Shown piece by piece: positions 36,446 through 45,698 of a stretch of 64,000 bases of DNA (position 1 is its first letter; the number at the start of each line of letters is the position of its first letter). The notes beneath the pieces are model-generated. The model was not told where the DNA came from and did not search any database. It saw only the letters and a program-made list of their open reading frames with translations. Source of the DNA: an uncultured Prevotellaceae bacterium (lineage in GTDB: Bacteria > Bacteroidota > Bacteroidia > Bacteroidales > UBA3663); NCBI GenBank assembly GCA_900319235.1, contig ONNR01000004.1, positions 124,001 through 188,000 of the forward strand. The letters run 5' to 3'. The translations under genes and the position numbers were made by a program.

Positions 36446-37479
36446 CGTGAAAGATATACTTTTTTGATCGTATCGACAACCACCTGAATCTGTTCGGGAC
36501 GGCCCAAGGTGATGCGTAGGCAGGATTCAAGGCCCTTGTCCGACATGAACTTGATCTTGTACTCCTGCACGCGAAGTGCTTCCTGAAGTGCTTCCTTGAT
36601 CTCGATGGGATATTTGATCAGGATGAAGTTGGCTACTGACTTATAAACCTTGAATCCTGGGAGATTGCCCAACTCCTTCTTGAAGAGGTCACGGTCCCAC
36701 TGCATCTGATTGGCCACGTTGCGATAATGCTCGTCGCTTTCAAGTGCTGCAAGGGCTACTGCCTCCGAGAAGCGGTTGTATCCAAGATATTTATTGGCAT
36801 AATTAAGGAACCCGTCGTGTCCCTTGCCCATAAATCCGAATCCCATGCGCAGTCCGGGAAGTCCATAGAACTTTGAGAGGGTGCGTGAGATGATGAGGTT
36901 GCTGTGCTTTTCGACCAAAGGTGCGATATAATGAGTGTCAGCCGAAATGAACGAAGCATAAGCCTCGTCGATGAGCACCATGGTGTCGGAAGGAATACTT
37001 TCCATGATGCGGGTTATCTCGTCGGGTGTAAGGCTATTGCCGGTGGGGTTATTGGGCGAAGCAATGAGAAGCATACGTGGATGTACGTCGCATGTGATTC
37101 GGATAACCTCATCAATGTCGTAGGCAAAGGTGTCTTCCAATTCGTGAAGGGGGTACATATGGGTTTCGCCGCCACATTCGCTGGCAATGCGGTTGTAGTA
37201 CCACCAAGAGAATTCGGGAATCAGTATGGAGCGGTTATCGCCCTTGGTGAGATAATAGTGGACGACATTCTTAAGGATGTCCTCTCCACCATAACCCAAC
37301 AGTACCTGCGACTCAGGCACTCCATAAATCTCGCTAAGGCGAACAGATACGACACTCTTCTTGCCTTGGTCGTAGATGCGGGTATAGAAGCAGAGATCCT
37401 CGGGGTTGAAGTTTTTTACAGCATCAATTACCTTCTGCGAAGGTTTGAAATTGAATTCGTTGCGATCTAAAAAAATCAT
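36442..37479 (-). CDS. HisC-like PLP-dependent aminotransferase
   Basis: A 345-aa fold-type I aminotransferase. Visible residues are SPNNPTGN (154-157 NPTG), VLIDEAYASF, and the PLP-binding Lys203 in ISRTLSKFYGLPGLRMGFG; the closing Arg is in CLRITLGRPEQ. It resembles histidinol-phosphate aminotransferase and CobD, but the neighbours are LicC-like and LicD, not his genes. A role in making the amino group of the transferred amino-alcohol phosphate is an inference from the coupled order. A minus-strand TATATTTG at 37536-37543 is the likely operon promoter. Confidence 0.85.
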   Translation of the reverse strand: MIFLDRNEFNFKPSQKVIDAVKNFNPEDLCFYTRIYDQGKKSVVSVRLSEIYGVPESQVLLGYGGEDILKNVVHYYLTKGDNRSILIPEFSWWYYNRIASECGGETHMYPLHELEDTFAYDIDEVIRITCDVHPRMLLIASPNNPTGNSLTPDEITRIMESIPSDTMVLIDEAYASFISADTHYIAPLVEKHSNLIISRTLSKFYGLPGLRMGFGFMGKGHDGFLNYANKYLGYNRFSEAVALAALESDEHYRNVANQMQWDRDLFKKELGNLPGFKVYKSVANFILIKYPIEIKEALQEALRVQEYKIKFMSDKGLESCLRITLGRPEQIQVVVDTIKKVYLSR

Positions 37480-37825
37480 AGCGTATATAATCGGAAAATT
37501 GTTTTCGAATAAAGCTTTTATTTATTAAAAGTTTACAAATATAGTGTGTTTTTTTCATATGATGGTCTTATTTGTCCGTTTTTCTAGTAAACAATTGTCT
37601 TAATTGCCAAGTTTGTCATGCATAGTATCCAATCTAAACGTCAAAAGGAGAGCTGGAGAGGTGTTTTTTATTTGGCGTTCCCGCTGATTGGTAGTCTTAT
37701 ACGTTGATAAGGGCCGAGGATGGCATCAAAATGTGTTTTTGCAAAGGTATTCGCCCTCTGTTGGAAATTTTAGTGGGGAAAAATAGGCGATTCGTTATGA
37801 AATAGGAAAAAAAATGCTGATATGA

Positions 37826-37937
37826 TTTGGAGTATATTGTATAATGCTATATCTTTGCACCATAAGGCAATAAATGGTAACAATAAGTGAATGATTTTGT
37901 GATCGTGGGCTGTCGTGAGACAGCCTACGGTTTTTTT
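37826..37937 (+). ncRNA. Candidate small RNA 1
   Basis: TTTG (37826-37829), 20 nt, TATCTTTG (37850-37857), then a predicted start near 37864. The terminator is GGCTGTC (37908-37914), loop GTGA, GACAGCC (37919-37925), followed by seven Ts. The expected transcript is about 74 nt. The only reading frame, ATGGTAACAATAAGTGA, is too short to support. The loop GTCGTGAGAC is shared with candidate 3. Confidence 0.6.
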
Positions 37938-38145
37938 ATTCTATGCCACTATTCCTTATCTCTCCAGAGGTGCGTGGCGATCGTCTATTTTGTGCCGGAT
38001 GCCTCATAACAGCCTTGTCTGACAAAAGAAATCGAGATGATCAGGTTTCCTCTTGATTCTACATTTTAATAGGGGTAAAATTGTACAAATATTTGAAAAT
38101 CAATATGGTTTTTCTGTTCTTTTGCTCCTTGATATTTACCGACAC

Positions 38146-38289
38146 TTGTTTATTTGTAAAATATGTCGTATCTTTGCAGTCGAAAATAGTAATATGGATA
38201 ACTCATTGGAAATTTAAGATTATTGGTTAGTTCTTAATTAGTGTGTGTGTATATCATAAGCCCGGGCTTGCGAAAGTCTGGGCTTTTTT
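38146..38289 (+). ncRNA. Candidate small RNA 2
   Basis: A CTTG box (near 38146-38148), 20 nt, then TATCTTTG (38169-38176). The terminator stem AAGCCC...GGGCTT (38258-38285) encloses GCTTGCGAAAGT and is followed by a T run. Transcript about 107 nt. It contains CTTAATTAGTG, also present in candidate 3. It could instead be a leader of the esterase gene, but the terminator comes 108 bp before that gene's start. Confidence 0.6.
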
Positions 38290-38397
38290 CATTTTTTTGT
38301 CTTTTAAGGAAGAAAAAATGTGAATTACTTGGATATTATCTGAATTATTGCGATATTTGCTGCTGCAAACAATTCCACATTACTTATATTATATAAT

Positions 38398-39798
38398 ATG
38401 AAAAACTTTATTGCAATGACAATGATGGTGTTTTGCTTGACTGCATGCACCACCGCACCAGAGAACCCGCTGGTAAAAGAAGTGACAGGAGGCAAAGTAC
38501 AGGGTATGCCTTCTGAGAATCCCAATGTTGTCGTCTTCAAGGGCATCCCTTATGCCGCTCCTCCTGTGGGTGAGCTGCGCTGGAAGGCTCCACATCCCGT
38601 CATCGCATGGGATACTGTACTGATTGCCGATCATTTTGGTCCTATCTCGTTCCAGCCACCTCATGTGGCAGGCCCCGATTCCGCTGTCATCAACAATTAT
38701 GGCGACGTGGATTACGTGAAGGAATTCTTCTCTGAAGGCGACCCCGAGATGAGTGAGGATTGTCTCTATCTGAATATCTGGAAACCTGCTGACGCAAAGA
38801 AGGGCGACAAATTGCCTGTCGCACTTTGGATCCATGGAGGTGCCTTCATCGCAGGCTTTGGTTATGAAAAGGAGTTTGATGGCGATGCCTATGCCAAGCG
38901 CGGTGTCATACTTGTTACCATCAATTACCGTTTGGGTGCTTTTGGCTTCTTGGCTCATCCCGAACTTTCAGCCGAAAATCCCGACCATATCTCCGGCAAT
39001 TACGGTATGCTCGACCAGATCAAGGCTCTCGACTGGACACGCGACAACATTGCAAACTTTGGTGGAGACCCCGACAACATCACTGTCTTCGGACAGAGTG
39101 CTGGCGCCATGAGTGTCCGCAATCTTCTTTGCTCACCGCTGACCAAGGGAAAGATTGCCAAGGCAATCATCCAGAGTGGTGGTGCCATAAGTCCCGATGG
39201 CAACGATGGTATGGGCGCAGCTTCCCTCAGCGATTACGAACAGTTGGGCAAGACGCTCATGGGTGATTTAAGCCTCGACGAGATGCGTCGTATGAACTAC
39301 CAGCAGTTGCAGGAGGTCATCAGTCGCTTTACAACCGCCCACAATATGCCGTTCCTCATGCTCCAACCAAATGTCGATGGCAAGGTGCTCGTAGGTGGTC
39401 TTGCCGATTGCATCGAAAAGGACTTCGTTCCGCATATCCCCATCATGATGGGATGCACGCTCGACGACATGATGTTCACCCGTATGGGCGAACCCTATGC
39501 ATATCTTGCCTCCCGACTGGCCGAAAAAGGCAAGGCGCCCTATGTCTATGAGTTCCGCCGTCGTCTTCCTGGCAATGGTTCAGGAGCTTTCCATTCCTCC
39601 GAGCTTTGGTACGTTTTCAATACAGTCAAGCGTTGTTGGCGTCCCTTGGGCGAGGCTGACGAGAAGCTTAGTGAACGAATGGTTGACTATTGGACGAACT
39701 TTATGAAGGCTGGTAATCCCAATGGATCTGGTCTTCCAGAATGGCGTGCTTGTACAAATGGACTGGCTGATGTAATGGCCTTCGACATCGAAAAATGA
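38398..39798 (+). CDS. Carboxylesterase type B, lipoprotein
   Basis: A 466-aa alpha/beta-hydrolase with a lipoprotein signal (MMVFCLTACTT, lipobox Cys). The oxyanion strand PVALWIHGGAF, the nucleophile Ser234 in VFGQSAGAM and His399 in SGAFHSSELWY are present, and SEDCLYLNIWKP is the family signature. The acidic partner is probably in GCTLDDMMF. The stretch between that motif and YVYEF is short compared with the usual 500-550-aa family members, so a helical subdomain seems reduced. It is likely an outer-membrane or periplasmic ester hydrolase. It lies between candidate small RNAs 2 and 3. Confidence 0.88.
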   Translation: MKNFIAMTMMVFCLTACTTAPENPLVKEVTGGKVQGMPSENPNVVVFKGIPYAAPPVGELRWKAPHPVIAWDTVLIADHFGPISFQPPHVAGPDSAVINNYGDVDYVKEFFSEGDPEMSEDCLYLNIWKPADAKKGDKLPVALWIHGGAFIAGFGYEKEFDGDAYAKRGVILVTINYRLGAFGFLAHPELSAENPDHISGNYGMLDQIKALDWTRDNIANFGGDPDNITVFGQSAGAMSVRNLLCSPLTKGKIAKAIIQSGGAISPDGNDGMGAASLSDYEQLGKTLMGDLSLDEMRRMNYQQLQEVISRFTTAHNMPFLMLQPNVDGKVLVGGLADCIEKDFVPHIPIMMGCTLDDMMFTRMGEPYAYLASRLAEKGKAPYVYEFRRRLPGNGSGAFHSSELWYVFNTVKRCWRPLGEADEKLSERMVDYWTNFMKAGNPNGSGLPEWRACTNGLADVMAFDIEK

Positions 39799-39921
39799 TC
39801 TGTCCATATGCATTTTTTGTCATAATTTTGTTCAAAATAGAGGATTTTTCAGCAAAAAATACACTTAAAATGGATTTTTTTGGGTGATGGAACATTACAA
39901 AAGATTGTTGTTACAAAATCG

Positions 39922-40086
39922 TTTGGTATCTTTTGTAAATTCACCTATCTTTGCAGCGAGATTTCGAAGCAATTCTTTATAAATCTTTATAAAGGTTATT
40001 ACTCTTAATTAGTGAATAGCAAATTGTATGTGTAATTAATTATTAAGGCAAAAGGAAAGGCAGTCGTCGTGAGACGGTTGCCTTTC
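39922..40086 (+). ncRNA. Candidate small RNA 3
   Basis: TTTG (39922-39925), 20 nt, TATCTTTG (39946-39953), predicted start near 39960. It ends at a stem AAAGGCA (40056-40062) with TGCCTTT (40079-40085) that also pairs CGTC with GACG around GTGA. The T run after it is weak. Transcript about 127 nt, in the gap between convergent esterase and speA genes. CTTAATTAGTG and the GTCGTGAGAC loop link it to candidates 2 and 1. Confidence 0.6.
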
Positions 40087-40114
40087 AAATTATTTATAGG
40101 TTGATATTGCCAGA

Positions 40115-42013
40115 TTAATCCCTTTCGAGATAAGTGTATCCGTATAGTCCGTTGCGGTAGTTATTGAGGAACTCCTTGCCTTCTTCGAGCGAGATGCGTC
40201 CTGTCTTTACAGATTTCGTTACCCACGTTTCAAGTGTGCGAACCATTTTCTTGGTGTCATATTCTACCCATCTCAGCACGTCTTGAACGGTCTCGCCATC
40301 GATGGTCTGGTCAATCTCGTAGCCGTTCTTGTTGACAGTGATATGTACGGCATTGGTGTCGCCAAAGAGGTTGTGGAGGTCTCCCAGGATCTCCTGATAT
40401 GCACCCACAAGGAAAACGCCAAGGTAATACTTCTCGTTCTTCTTGAGCGAATGGATTGGCATGGCATTGACGATTTGGTTTTCGGCAATGTAGCTTTGCA
40501 CCTTTCCATCCGAATCGCAGGTCATATCCTGCAACGTTGCTTTGCGGTCAGGCCGTTCGTTGAGGCGCTGGAGGGGCATTATGGGGAAGATCTGGTCAAT
40601 CGACCACATATCGGGCAGCGACTGGAAAAGCGAGAAGTTGCAATAGTACTTGTCAGCAAGGAGCTTTGGAATATTATGCAATTCTTCTGGAACACGCTTC
40701 ATGCCTGAAATGAGATTGTTGATCTCACGGGTGACGCTCCAGAACAGTTTCTCTATCTGAGCACGCGTCTTAAGGTCGATGATTCCGTGGCTGAAGAGTT
40801 GGAGCACTTCGTCGCGTATCTGTTGTGCATCGTGCCATGACTCAAGGGCAGAACGCTGTGTCAGGGTATCCCAAATCTCGTAGAGCTCCTTCACTAGGTC
40901 GTGATCGTCAGGACCAACTTCCCATTCCTCGGGCATTTCGGGAAGCGTAGCGGTCTCGAGCACCTCCATGACAAGTAGTGAGTGGTGGGCCGAAAGTGAA
41001 CGTCCCGACTCGGTGATGATATTGGGGTGGGGTAGCTCGTTCTTGTCGGCAGCATCCATGATCTGGTACATGATGTCATTGATGTACTCTTGGATGGAAT
41101 AGTTGACCGATGAACAGTTCGAGGCACTGCGTGTGCCGTCGTAGTCCACACCAAGACCGCCACCGGCATCTACAAACTCCACGCCGTAGCCCATCTTGCG
41201 GAGCTGCACGTAGAATTGTGAAGCTTCGCGTATGGCGGTTTTGACATAGCGGATATTGGTGACTTGTGAACCGATGTGGAAGTGAATGAGCTTGAGACAG
41301 TCTTTCAGGTCATGCGACTCAAGGTATTCCACTGCTTCGAGCAGTTCGGAGCTGGTGAGACCGAATTTCGAGGCGTCACCGCCCGATTCCTCCCATTTGC
41401 CCGAGCCCGATGAGGCCAGTTTGATACGGATTCCGATGTTGGGACGCACATTCAGGCGCTTGGCAATGTGGTCGATGGTTTCGAGCTCGTTGAGTTTCTC
41501 GGCAACAATAAAGATTCGTTTGCCCATCTTCTGGGCAAGTAGGGCGAGTTCGACAAACGATTCGTCCTTATAACCGTTACAGATGATGATGGAGTCATAG
41601 TCGGTGCAGGCGGCAATGACGGCATGCAGTTCTGGTTTCGAACCAGCTTCCAATCCCAGATTGAACTTCTTGCCGTGGCTCACCATTTCGGTGACGACAG
41701 GCTGCATCTGATTGACCTTGATGGGATAGACGGTGAAACATTCTCCCTTGTAGCCGTATTCTTCGGCTGCTTTCTTGAAGCATTGCGACATGCGCTCGAT
41801 GCGGTTGTCGAGAATGTCGGGGAAACGCAGCAGCACAGGAGCCTGGATATCTCGCAGCGCCAGTTCGTCCATCACATCGCGCAGGTCCACCTGCACACCA
41901 TCCTTCTTGGGGGTAACCACTATATGGCCCTTCTCGTTGATGTCAAAATAACTGACACCCCATCCATGAATATTGTAGAGCTCCGCAGAGTCCTCAATAT
42001 GCCATTTCTTCAT
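40115..42013 (-). CDS. speA: Biosynthetic arginine decarboxylase
   Basis: A 632-aa PLP enzyme converting arginine to agmatine, the entry to putrescine and spermidine by the agmatine route. The N-terminal YNIHGWGVSYFDINEKGH is characteristic, the PLP Lys is Lys99 in FTVYPIKVNQ, and GLGVDYDGTRS and ITESGRSLSAHHS mark the active site. Length is standard. It is divergent from nspC over a 195-bp gap with a minus-strand TATCTTTG (42102-42109), consistent with shared control of polyamine synthesis. Confidence 0.97.
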   Translation of the reverse strand: MKKWHIEDSAELYNIHGWGVSYFDINEKGHIVVTPKKDGVQVDLRDVMDELALRDIQAPVLLRFPDILDNRIERMSQCFKKAAEEYGYKGECFTVYPIKVNQMQPVVTEMVSHGKKFNLGLEAGSKPELHAVIAACTDYDSIIICNGYKDESFVELALLAQKMGKRIFIVAEKLNELETIDHIAKRLNVRPNIGIRIKLASSGSGKWEESGGDASKFGLTSSELLEAVEYLESHDLKDCLKLIHFHIGSQVTNIRYVKTAIREASQFYVQLRKMGYGVEFVDAGGGLGVDYDGTRSASNCSSVNYSIQEYINDIMYQIMDAADKNELPHPNIITESGRSLSAHHSLLVMEVLETATLPEMPEEWEVGPDDHDLVKELYEIWDTLTQRSALESWHDAQQIRDEVLQLFSHGIIDLKTRAQIEKLFWSVTREINNLISGMKRVPEELHNIPKLLADKYYCNFSLFQSLPDMWSIDQIFPIMPLQRLNERPDRKATLQDMTCDSDGKVQSYIAENQIVNAMPIHSLKKNEKYYLGVFLVGAYQEILGDLHNLFGDTNAVHITVNKNGYEIDQTIDGETVQDVLRWVEYDTKKMVRTLETWVTKSVKTGRISLEEGKEFLNNYRNGLYGYTYLERD

Positions 42014-42101
42014 CTGATTTTACAATTTTACAATTAACCATTCAACATAAACCCTGCAACCTTTAGCAGGGAGATGCAAATATCAAAGAATTTTGCGGGT
42101 G

Positions 42102-42179
42102 CAAAGATAGGTTTTTTTTGCAAGATGGCGAAATATTTGGACAAATATTTTAAAATGTGGGAATAAATTCTTAACTTTG
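42102..42179. promoter_or_regulatory. Divergent speA / nspC promoters
   Basis: TATCTTTG on the minus strand (42102-42109) faces speA; TAACTTTG on the plus strand (42172-42179) faces nspC. The upstream boxes are poor in both directions. Confidence 0.65.
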
Positions 42180-42208
42180 CGGCCGAAATACAATCTATAT
42201 GACCCAAG

Positions 42209-43426
42209 ATGATGCATAATTCCATCGAATCATATATTCAGAAGACAGACTACTGTCGCTTCCCTTCGCCCTGCTACATCCTTGAAGAGAGGTTGCTTCG
42301 CCGCAACCTTTCGCTGATACGTGATGTTGCAACCGAAGCGGGAGTGGAGATTATCCTTGCCTTCAAGGCCTATGCGCTCTGGAAGACGTTCCCCATCTTC
42401 CGCGAATATATCAGTCACACCACGGCTTCATCGGTGTGGGAGGCACGTCTTGCCTTCGAGGAGTTCGGATCGCCTGCCCACACTTACAGTCCCGCCTACA
42501 CAGAAGAGAACTTCCCCGAGATACTCCGTTGTTCGGGCCACATCACCTTCAATTCACTTTGCCAATTTGAACGTTTCTATCCGATGGCCAAAGGAAAGGC
42601 TTCGTGTGGCATAAGGGTCAATCCGGAATATAGCGAGATTGAAACTGCCATCTACAATCCTTGCGCCCCTGGTTCAAGGTTCGGTGTCTTGGCCGACGAC
42701 CTCCCTGACAAACTTCCCGAAGGCATCGAGGGCTTCCATTGCCATTGCCATTGCGAGGACGATTCCTATACGTTGGAAAGAACGTTGGCGCATCTTGAAG
42801 ACAAGTTCTCCAGGTGGTTCCCTCAGATCAAGTGGCTCAATCTTGGTGGAGGTCATCTGATGACGCGCCGTGATTACGACACTCGTCATCTCATTGGTCT
42901 GCTCCGTGCCTTGCGTCAGCGCTATCCTTGGCTCAAGGTTATCCTCGAACCTGGCAGTGCCTTTGCTTGGCAAACCGGACCATTGCTGAGCCAGGTGGTC
43001 GATGTGGTCGAGAATCACGGCATCCGTACGGCCATTCTCAACGTCTCTTTCGCCTGTCATATGCCCGACTGCCTTGAGATGCCCTATCAGCCAGCTGTGC
43101 GTGGGGCCCAGTCCCTGCCTTTGTCTGCCGCTGACGATGCAGCAGCCGGTCATGGTGTGGTTGACGATGCCGATGGACGTGGATACATTTATCGTTTGGG
43201 AGGCAACAGTTGCCTGAGCGGCGATTTCCTGGGCTCTTGGCGTTTCGACCACCAGTTGCAGGTGGGTGAATATATTCTCTTCGAAGATATGATTCACTAT
43301 ACAACGGTCAAGACGCATACGTTCAATGGCGTCGCCCATCCTGCCATCGCTTTCTTCCGTGAGGATGGTTCAATAGATATTTTGAGGGAATACGCTTACG
43401 AGGATTATAAAAATAGAATGGATTAA
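42209..43426 (+). CDS. nspC: Carboxynorspermidine / carboxyspermidine decarboxylase
   Basis: A 405-aa alanine-racemase-fold PLP decarboxylase completing the carboxyspermidine route to spermidine. The PLP Lys is Lys53 in ILAFKAYALW; GFHCHCHCEDDSY, LNLGGGHLMTRRDYD and the C-terminal GGNSCLSGDF with Cys are typical. A polar insertion (SLPLSAADDAAAGHGVVDDADG, about residues 304-325) is unusual in length. ATG ATG at 42209 offers two adjacent starts. The next gene begins 2 bp after its stop. Carboxyspermidine dehydrogenase is not in the window. Confidence 0.93.
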   Translation: MMHNSIESYIQKTDYCRFPSPCYILEERLLRRNLSLIRDVATEAGVEIILAFKAYALWKTFPIFREYISHTTASSVWEARLAFEEFGSPAHTYSPAYTEENFPEILRCSGHITFNSLCQFERFYPMAKGKASCGIRVNPEYSEIETAIYNPCAPGSRFGVLADDLPDKLPEGIEGFHCHCHCEDDSYTLERTLAHLEDKFSRWFPQIKWLNLGGGHLMTRRDYDTRHLIGLLRALRQRYPWLKVILEPGSAFAWQTGPLLSQVVDVVENHGIRTAILNVSFACHMPDCLEMPYQPAVRGAQSLPLSAADDAAAGHGVVDDADGRGYIYRLGGNSCLSGDFLGSWRFDHQLQVGEYILFEDMIHYTTVKTHTFNGVAHPAIAFFREDGSIDILREYAYEDYKNRMD

Positions 43427-43427
43427 T

Positions 43428-45686
43428 ATGAATAAACATTTTTCTTTACTCATCTGCCTGGCAGTAATGACCATTTCGGTCGCACTCAATGCTGCCGAAC
43501 CTATCACGGTGGAAGCTGTCCGTGGTGGCCATTATCGCGGCAAGAGTGTACCTGCTTTCCGTAGTACAGCCGACGGCAAGCATTATACGGCCATCACCGC
43601 CGATGGTCGTGCCATCGTCAAGTATCAATACAGCAATGGTCACGCTGTCGATACGTTGCTCAATCTCAACAAGGTGAAGCCCGAAGAGGGGCTCGATGTC
43701 AGCCAGCTCAGGCTGTCGGGTTACGAACTCTCGCAGGACGAGGAACGTCTCCTCGTGTGGAGCAACCGCGAGTCGATCTATCGTCGTAGTTACAAGGCCG
43801 ACTATTTCTACTATGTCATCGAAGCCGGTGGCGTGCGTCGTCAGGCCTTCAAGCGTCTCACCGAAGGCAAGGTGCAGGCCGTGACCATGGCTCCCGATGG
43901 TCGTCAGCTTGTCTTTATGCGCGACAACAATCTTTTCTATGTGCGTGTGATGTCGGCAGGTATCGACCTTGCGGAGCGCCAGGTGACCGATGATGGCGCC
44001 CGCAATAAGATCATCAACGGTGTGCCCGACTGGGTCTATGAGGAGGAGTTCTCGATGGACCGTGCCATTGCATGGAGTCCCGATTCGAAGACCTTCTGTT
44101 TCCTCAAGTGGGACGAGAGTGACGTGAAGGAGTATTGGTTGCCCACCTATAAGGGACAGTTCCCCGAATATCCCGAATATGAGCTCTATCCTGGCCAATA
44201 TGTCTATAAATATCCTGTGGCTGGCGAAGTGAATTCAAAGATCTCTGCCTGGTCGTACGATGTTTATACCAAGAAACTCAATCAGCTTAAGGTTCCCGTC
44301 GATGCCGATGGCTATATCCCGCGCATCCAGTTCACCAAGGCCGAGGACAAACTCGCTGTGCTGACAATGAATCGTCTGCAGAACAAGTTGTCGCTCTACT
44401 TCGTCAATCCTCGCAGTGGCGTGGCCAAACTGATTCTCGAGGACACCAACGACCAGTATATTGCCGAGGCAGATCTCGACGCCATCCATTTCGACGAGAA
44501 TGGCTTTACCTTCGCAAGCGAGCGTTCGGGCTGGCGACACCTATATTATTATAATATGTTGGGTCAGCAGCAACGCCAACTCACCAAGGGTAACTTCGAT
44601 TTGACCAATGTCTATGGCTACGATCCTGCTTCGCGTTGTGCTTACGTGCAGGTCGCTTACGTTGGCAAGAATTCGGCCGTTCCTTCCGAGCTGACACGTG
44701 GTATCTATAAGATTGATGCCAAGTGCACGATGACCCCACTCTTCAATGGTGGACGCGATGGTGCTGGTTGTCGTGGCACGCATAGCGCTGCGTTCAGCCG
44801 TGGTTTCATCTACATGCAGCACTACTACAGCGATGCCGAGACGCCCACCCGCGTCACCATCGAAAGCGTACAGGGCCTCAAGGTTATCAAGACCCTCGAG
44901 GACAATGCTGCTCTTCGTCAGGAGGTGGCTGGTCAACCCAAGCGTGAGTTCTTCCAGATGACCACCGAACGTGGTGACAAGCTCAATGGTTACGTTATCC
45001 GTCCCACCAACGTCAGTGGCAAGGCTCCTTGTGTGCTCGAGCAGTATGGTGGCCCTGGTTCACAGGAGGTGCTCGACCGTTGGGAATTTGGTTTCCCTAT
45101 GTATCTGGCACAGGAGGGCTTCGTAGCCTTGACTGTCGACGGTCGTGGCACGGCCTGTCGTGGTGCTCAGTGGGAGCGTCAGATCTATTGCGAATTGGGT
45201 GTTCGTGAGGCAGAGGACCAGTTGTCGGCCGGTCGTTATGCTGCCTCGTTGCCCTATGTCGATGCTGGTCGTATCGGTATCTGGGGATGGAGTTTCGGCG
45301 GATACAACACGCTGATGACGATGTGTGGAGGCAACGATGTGTTCAAGGCTGGTGTGGCTGTGGCCCCTGTCACCGACTTCAAGTTCTACGACACCATCTA
45401 CACCGAGCGCTTTATGCGCACACCGCAGCAGAATGCCGAAGGTTACAGGAAAAGTTCTGTCTTGAGTCGTGCAAAGGACCTCAAGGGCCAGCTCCTCATC
45501 GTCACGGGTACTGCCGACGACAACGTGCATCCGCAGAACACCTACGAAGTGGCTGAGGCCTTTGTGCAGAACGATCTCGATTTCGATATGATGGTCTATA
45601 CCAACCGCAATCACTTCATCCAGGGTGGCAACAGCAATGTCCACATCTATAAGAAGGTCTGCTCATACTTCAAGAAGAATCTGTAA
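43428..45686 (+). CDS. Dipeptidyl peptidase IV-type S9 peptidase
   Basis: A 752-aa exported serine peptidase (signal peptide HFSLLICLAVMTISVALNA). A DPPIV_N beta-propeller (about residues 90-450, including YEEEFSMDRAIAWSPDSK with the EE motif that binds peptide N-termini) precedes the hydrolase. The triad is Ser622 in WGWSFGGY, Asp697 in TGTADDNVHPQN and His729 in NRNHFIQGG. It removes X-Pro dipeptides from peptides. It is translationally close to nspC, but a functional link with polyamines is not evident. Confidence 0.94.
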   Translation: MNKHFSLLICLAVMTISVALNAAEPITVEAVRGGHYRGKSVPAFRSTADGKHYTAITADGRAIVKYQYSNGHAVDTLLNLNKVKPEEGLDVSQLRLSGYELSQDEERLLVWSNRESIYRRSYKADYFYYVIEAGGVRRQAFKRLTEGKVQAVTMAPDGRQLVFMRDNNLFYVRVMSAGIDLAERQVTDDGARNKIINGVPDWVYEEEFSMDRAIAWSPDSKTFCFLKWDESDVKEYWLPTYKGQFPEYPEYELYPGQYVYKYPVAGEVNSKISAWSYDVYTKKLNQLKVPVDADGYIPRIQFTKAEDKLAVLTMNRLQNKLSLYFVNPRSGVAKLILEDTNDQYIAEADLDAIHFDENGFTFASERSGWRHLYYYNMLGQQQRQLTKGNFDLTNVYGYDPASRCAYVQVAYVGKNSAVPSELTRGIYKIDAKCTMTPLFNGGRDGAGCRGTHSAAFSRGFIYMQHYYSDAETPTRVTIESVQGLKVIKTLEDNAALRQEVAGQPKREFFQMTTERGDKLNGYVIRPTNVSGKAPCVLEQYGGPGSQEVLDRWEFGFPMYLAQEGFVALTVDGRGTACRGAQWERQIYCELGVREAEDQLSAGRYAASLPYVDAGRIGIWGWSFGGYNTLMTMCGGNDVFKAGVAVAPVTDFKFYDTIYTERFMRTPQQNAEGYRKSSVLSRAKDLKGQLLIVTGTADDNVHPQNTYEVAEAFVQNDLDFDMMVYTNRNHFIQGGNSNVHIYKKVCSYFKKNL

Positions 45687-45698
45687 TCTCAACTTGCA

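Larger units (their letters stand above)
37480..38397. other. 918-bp gene-free region with small transcription units
   Basis: No supported protein gene. It contains the aminotransferase promoter (37536-37543, minus), a possible further minus-strand TACCTTTG box (37744-37751), and two compact plus-strand units, each a promoter followed within about 110 nt by a hairpin and T-run (separate entries). The remainder is AT-rich without repeats that I can see. Confidence 0.6.

Noticed and set aside
37943..38056. 37-aa open frame (MPLFLISPEVRGDRL...)
   Set aside because: It starts just after a terminator, has no promoter of its own and shows no recognisable feature.
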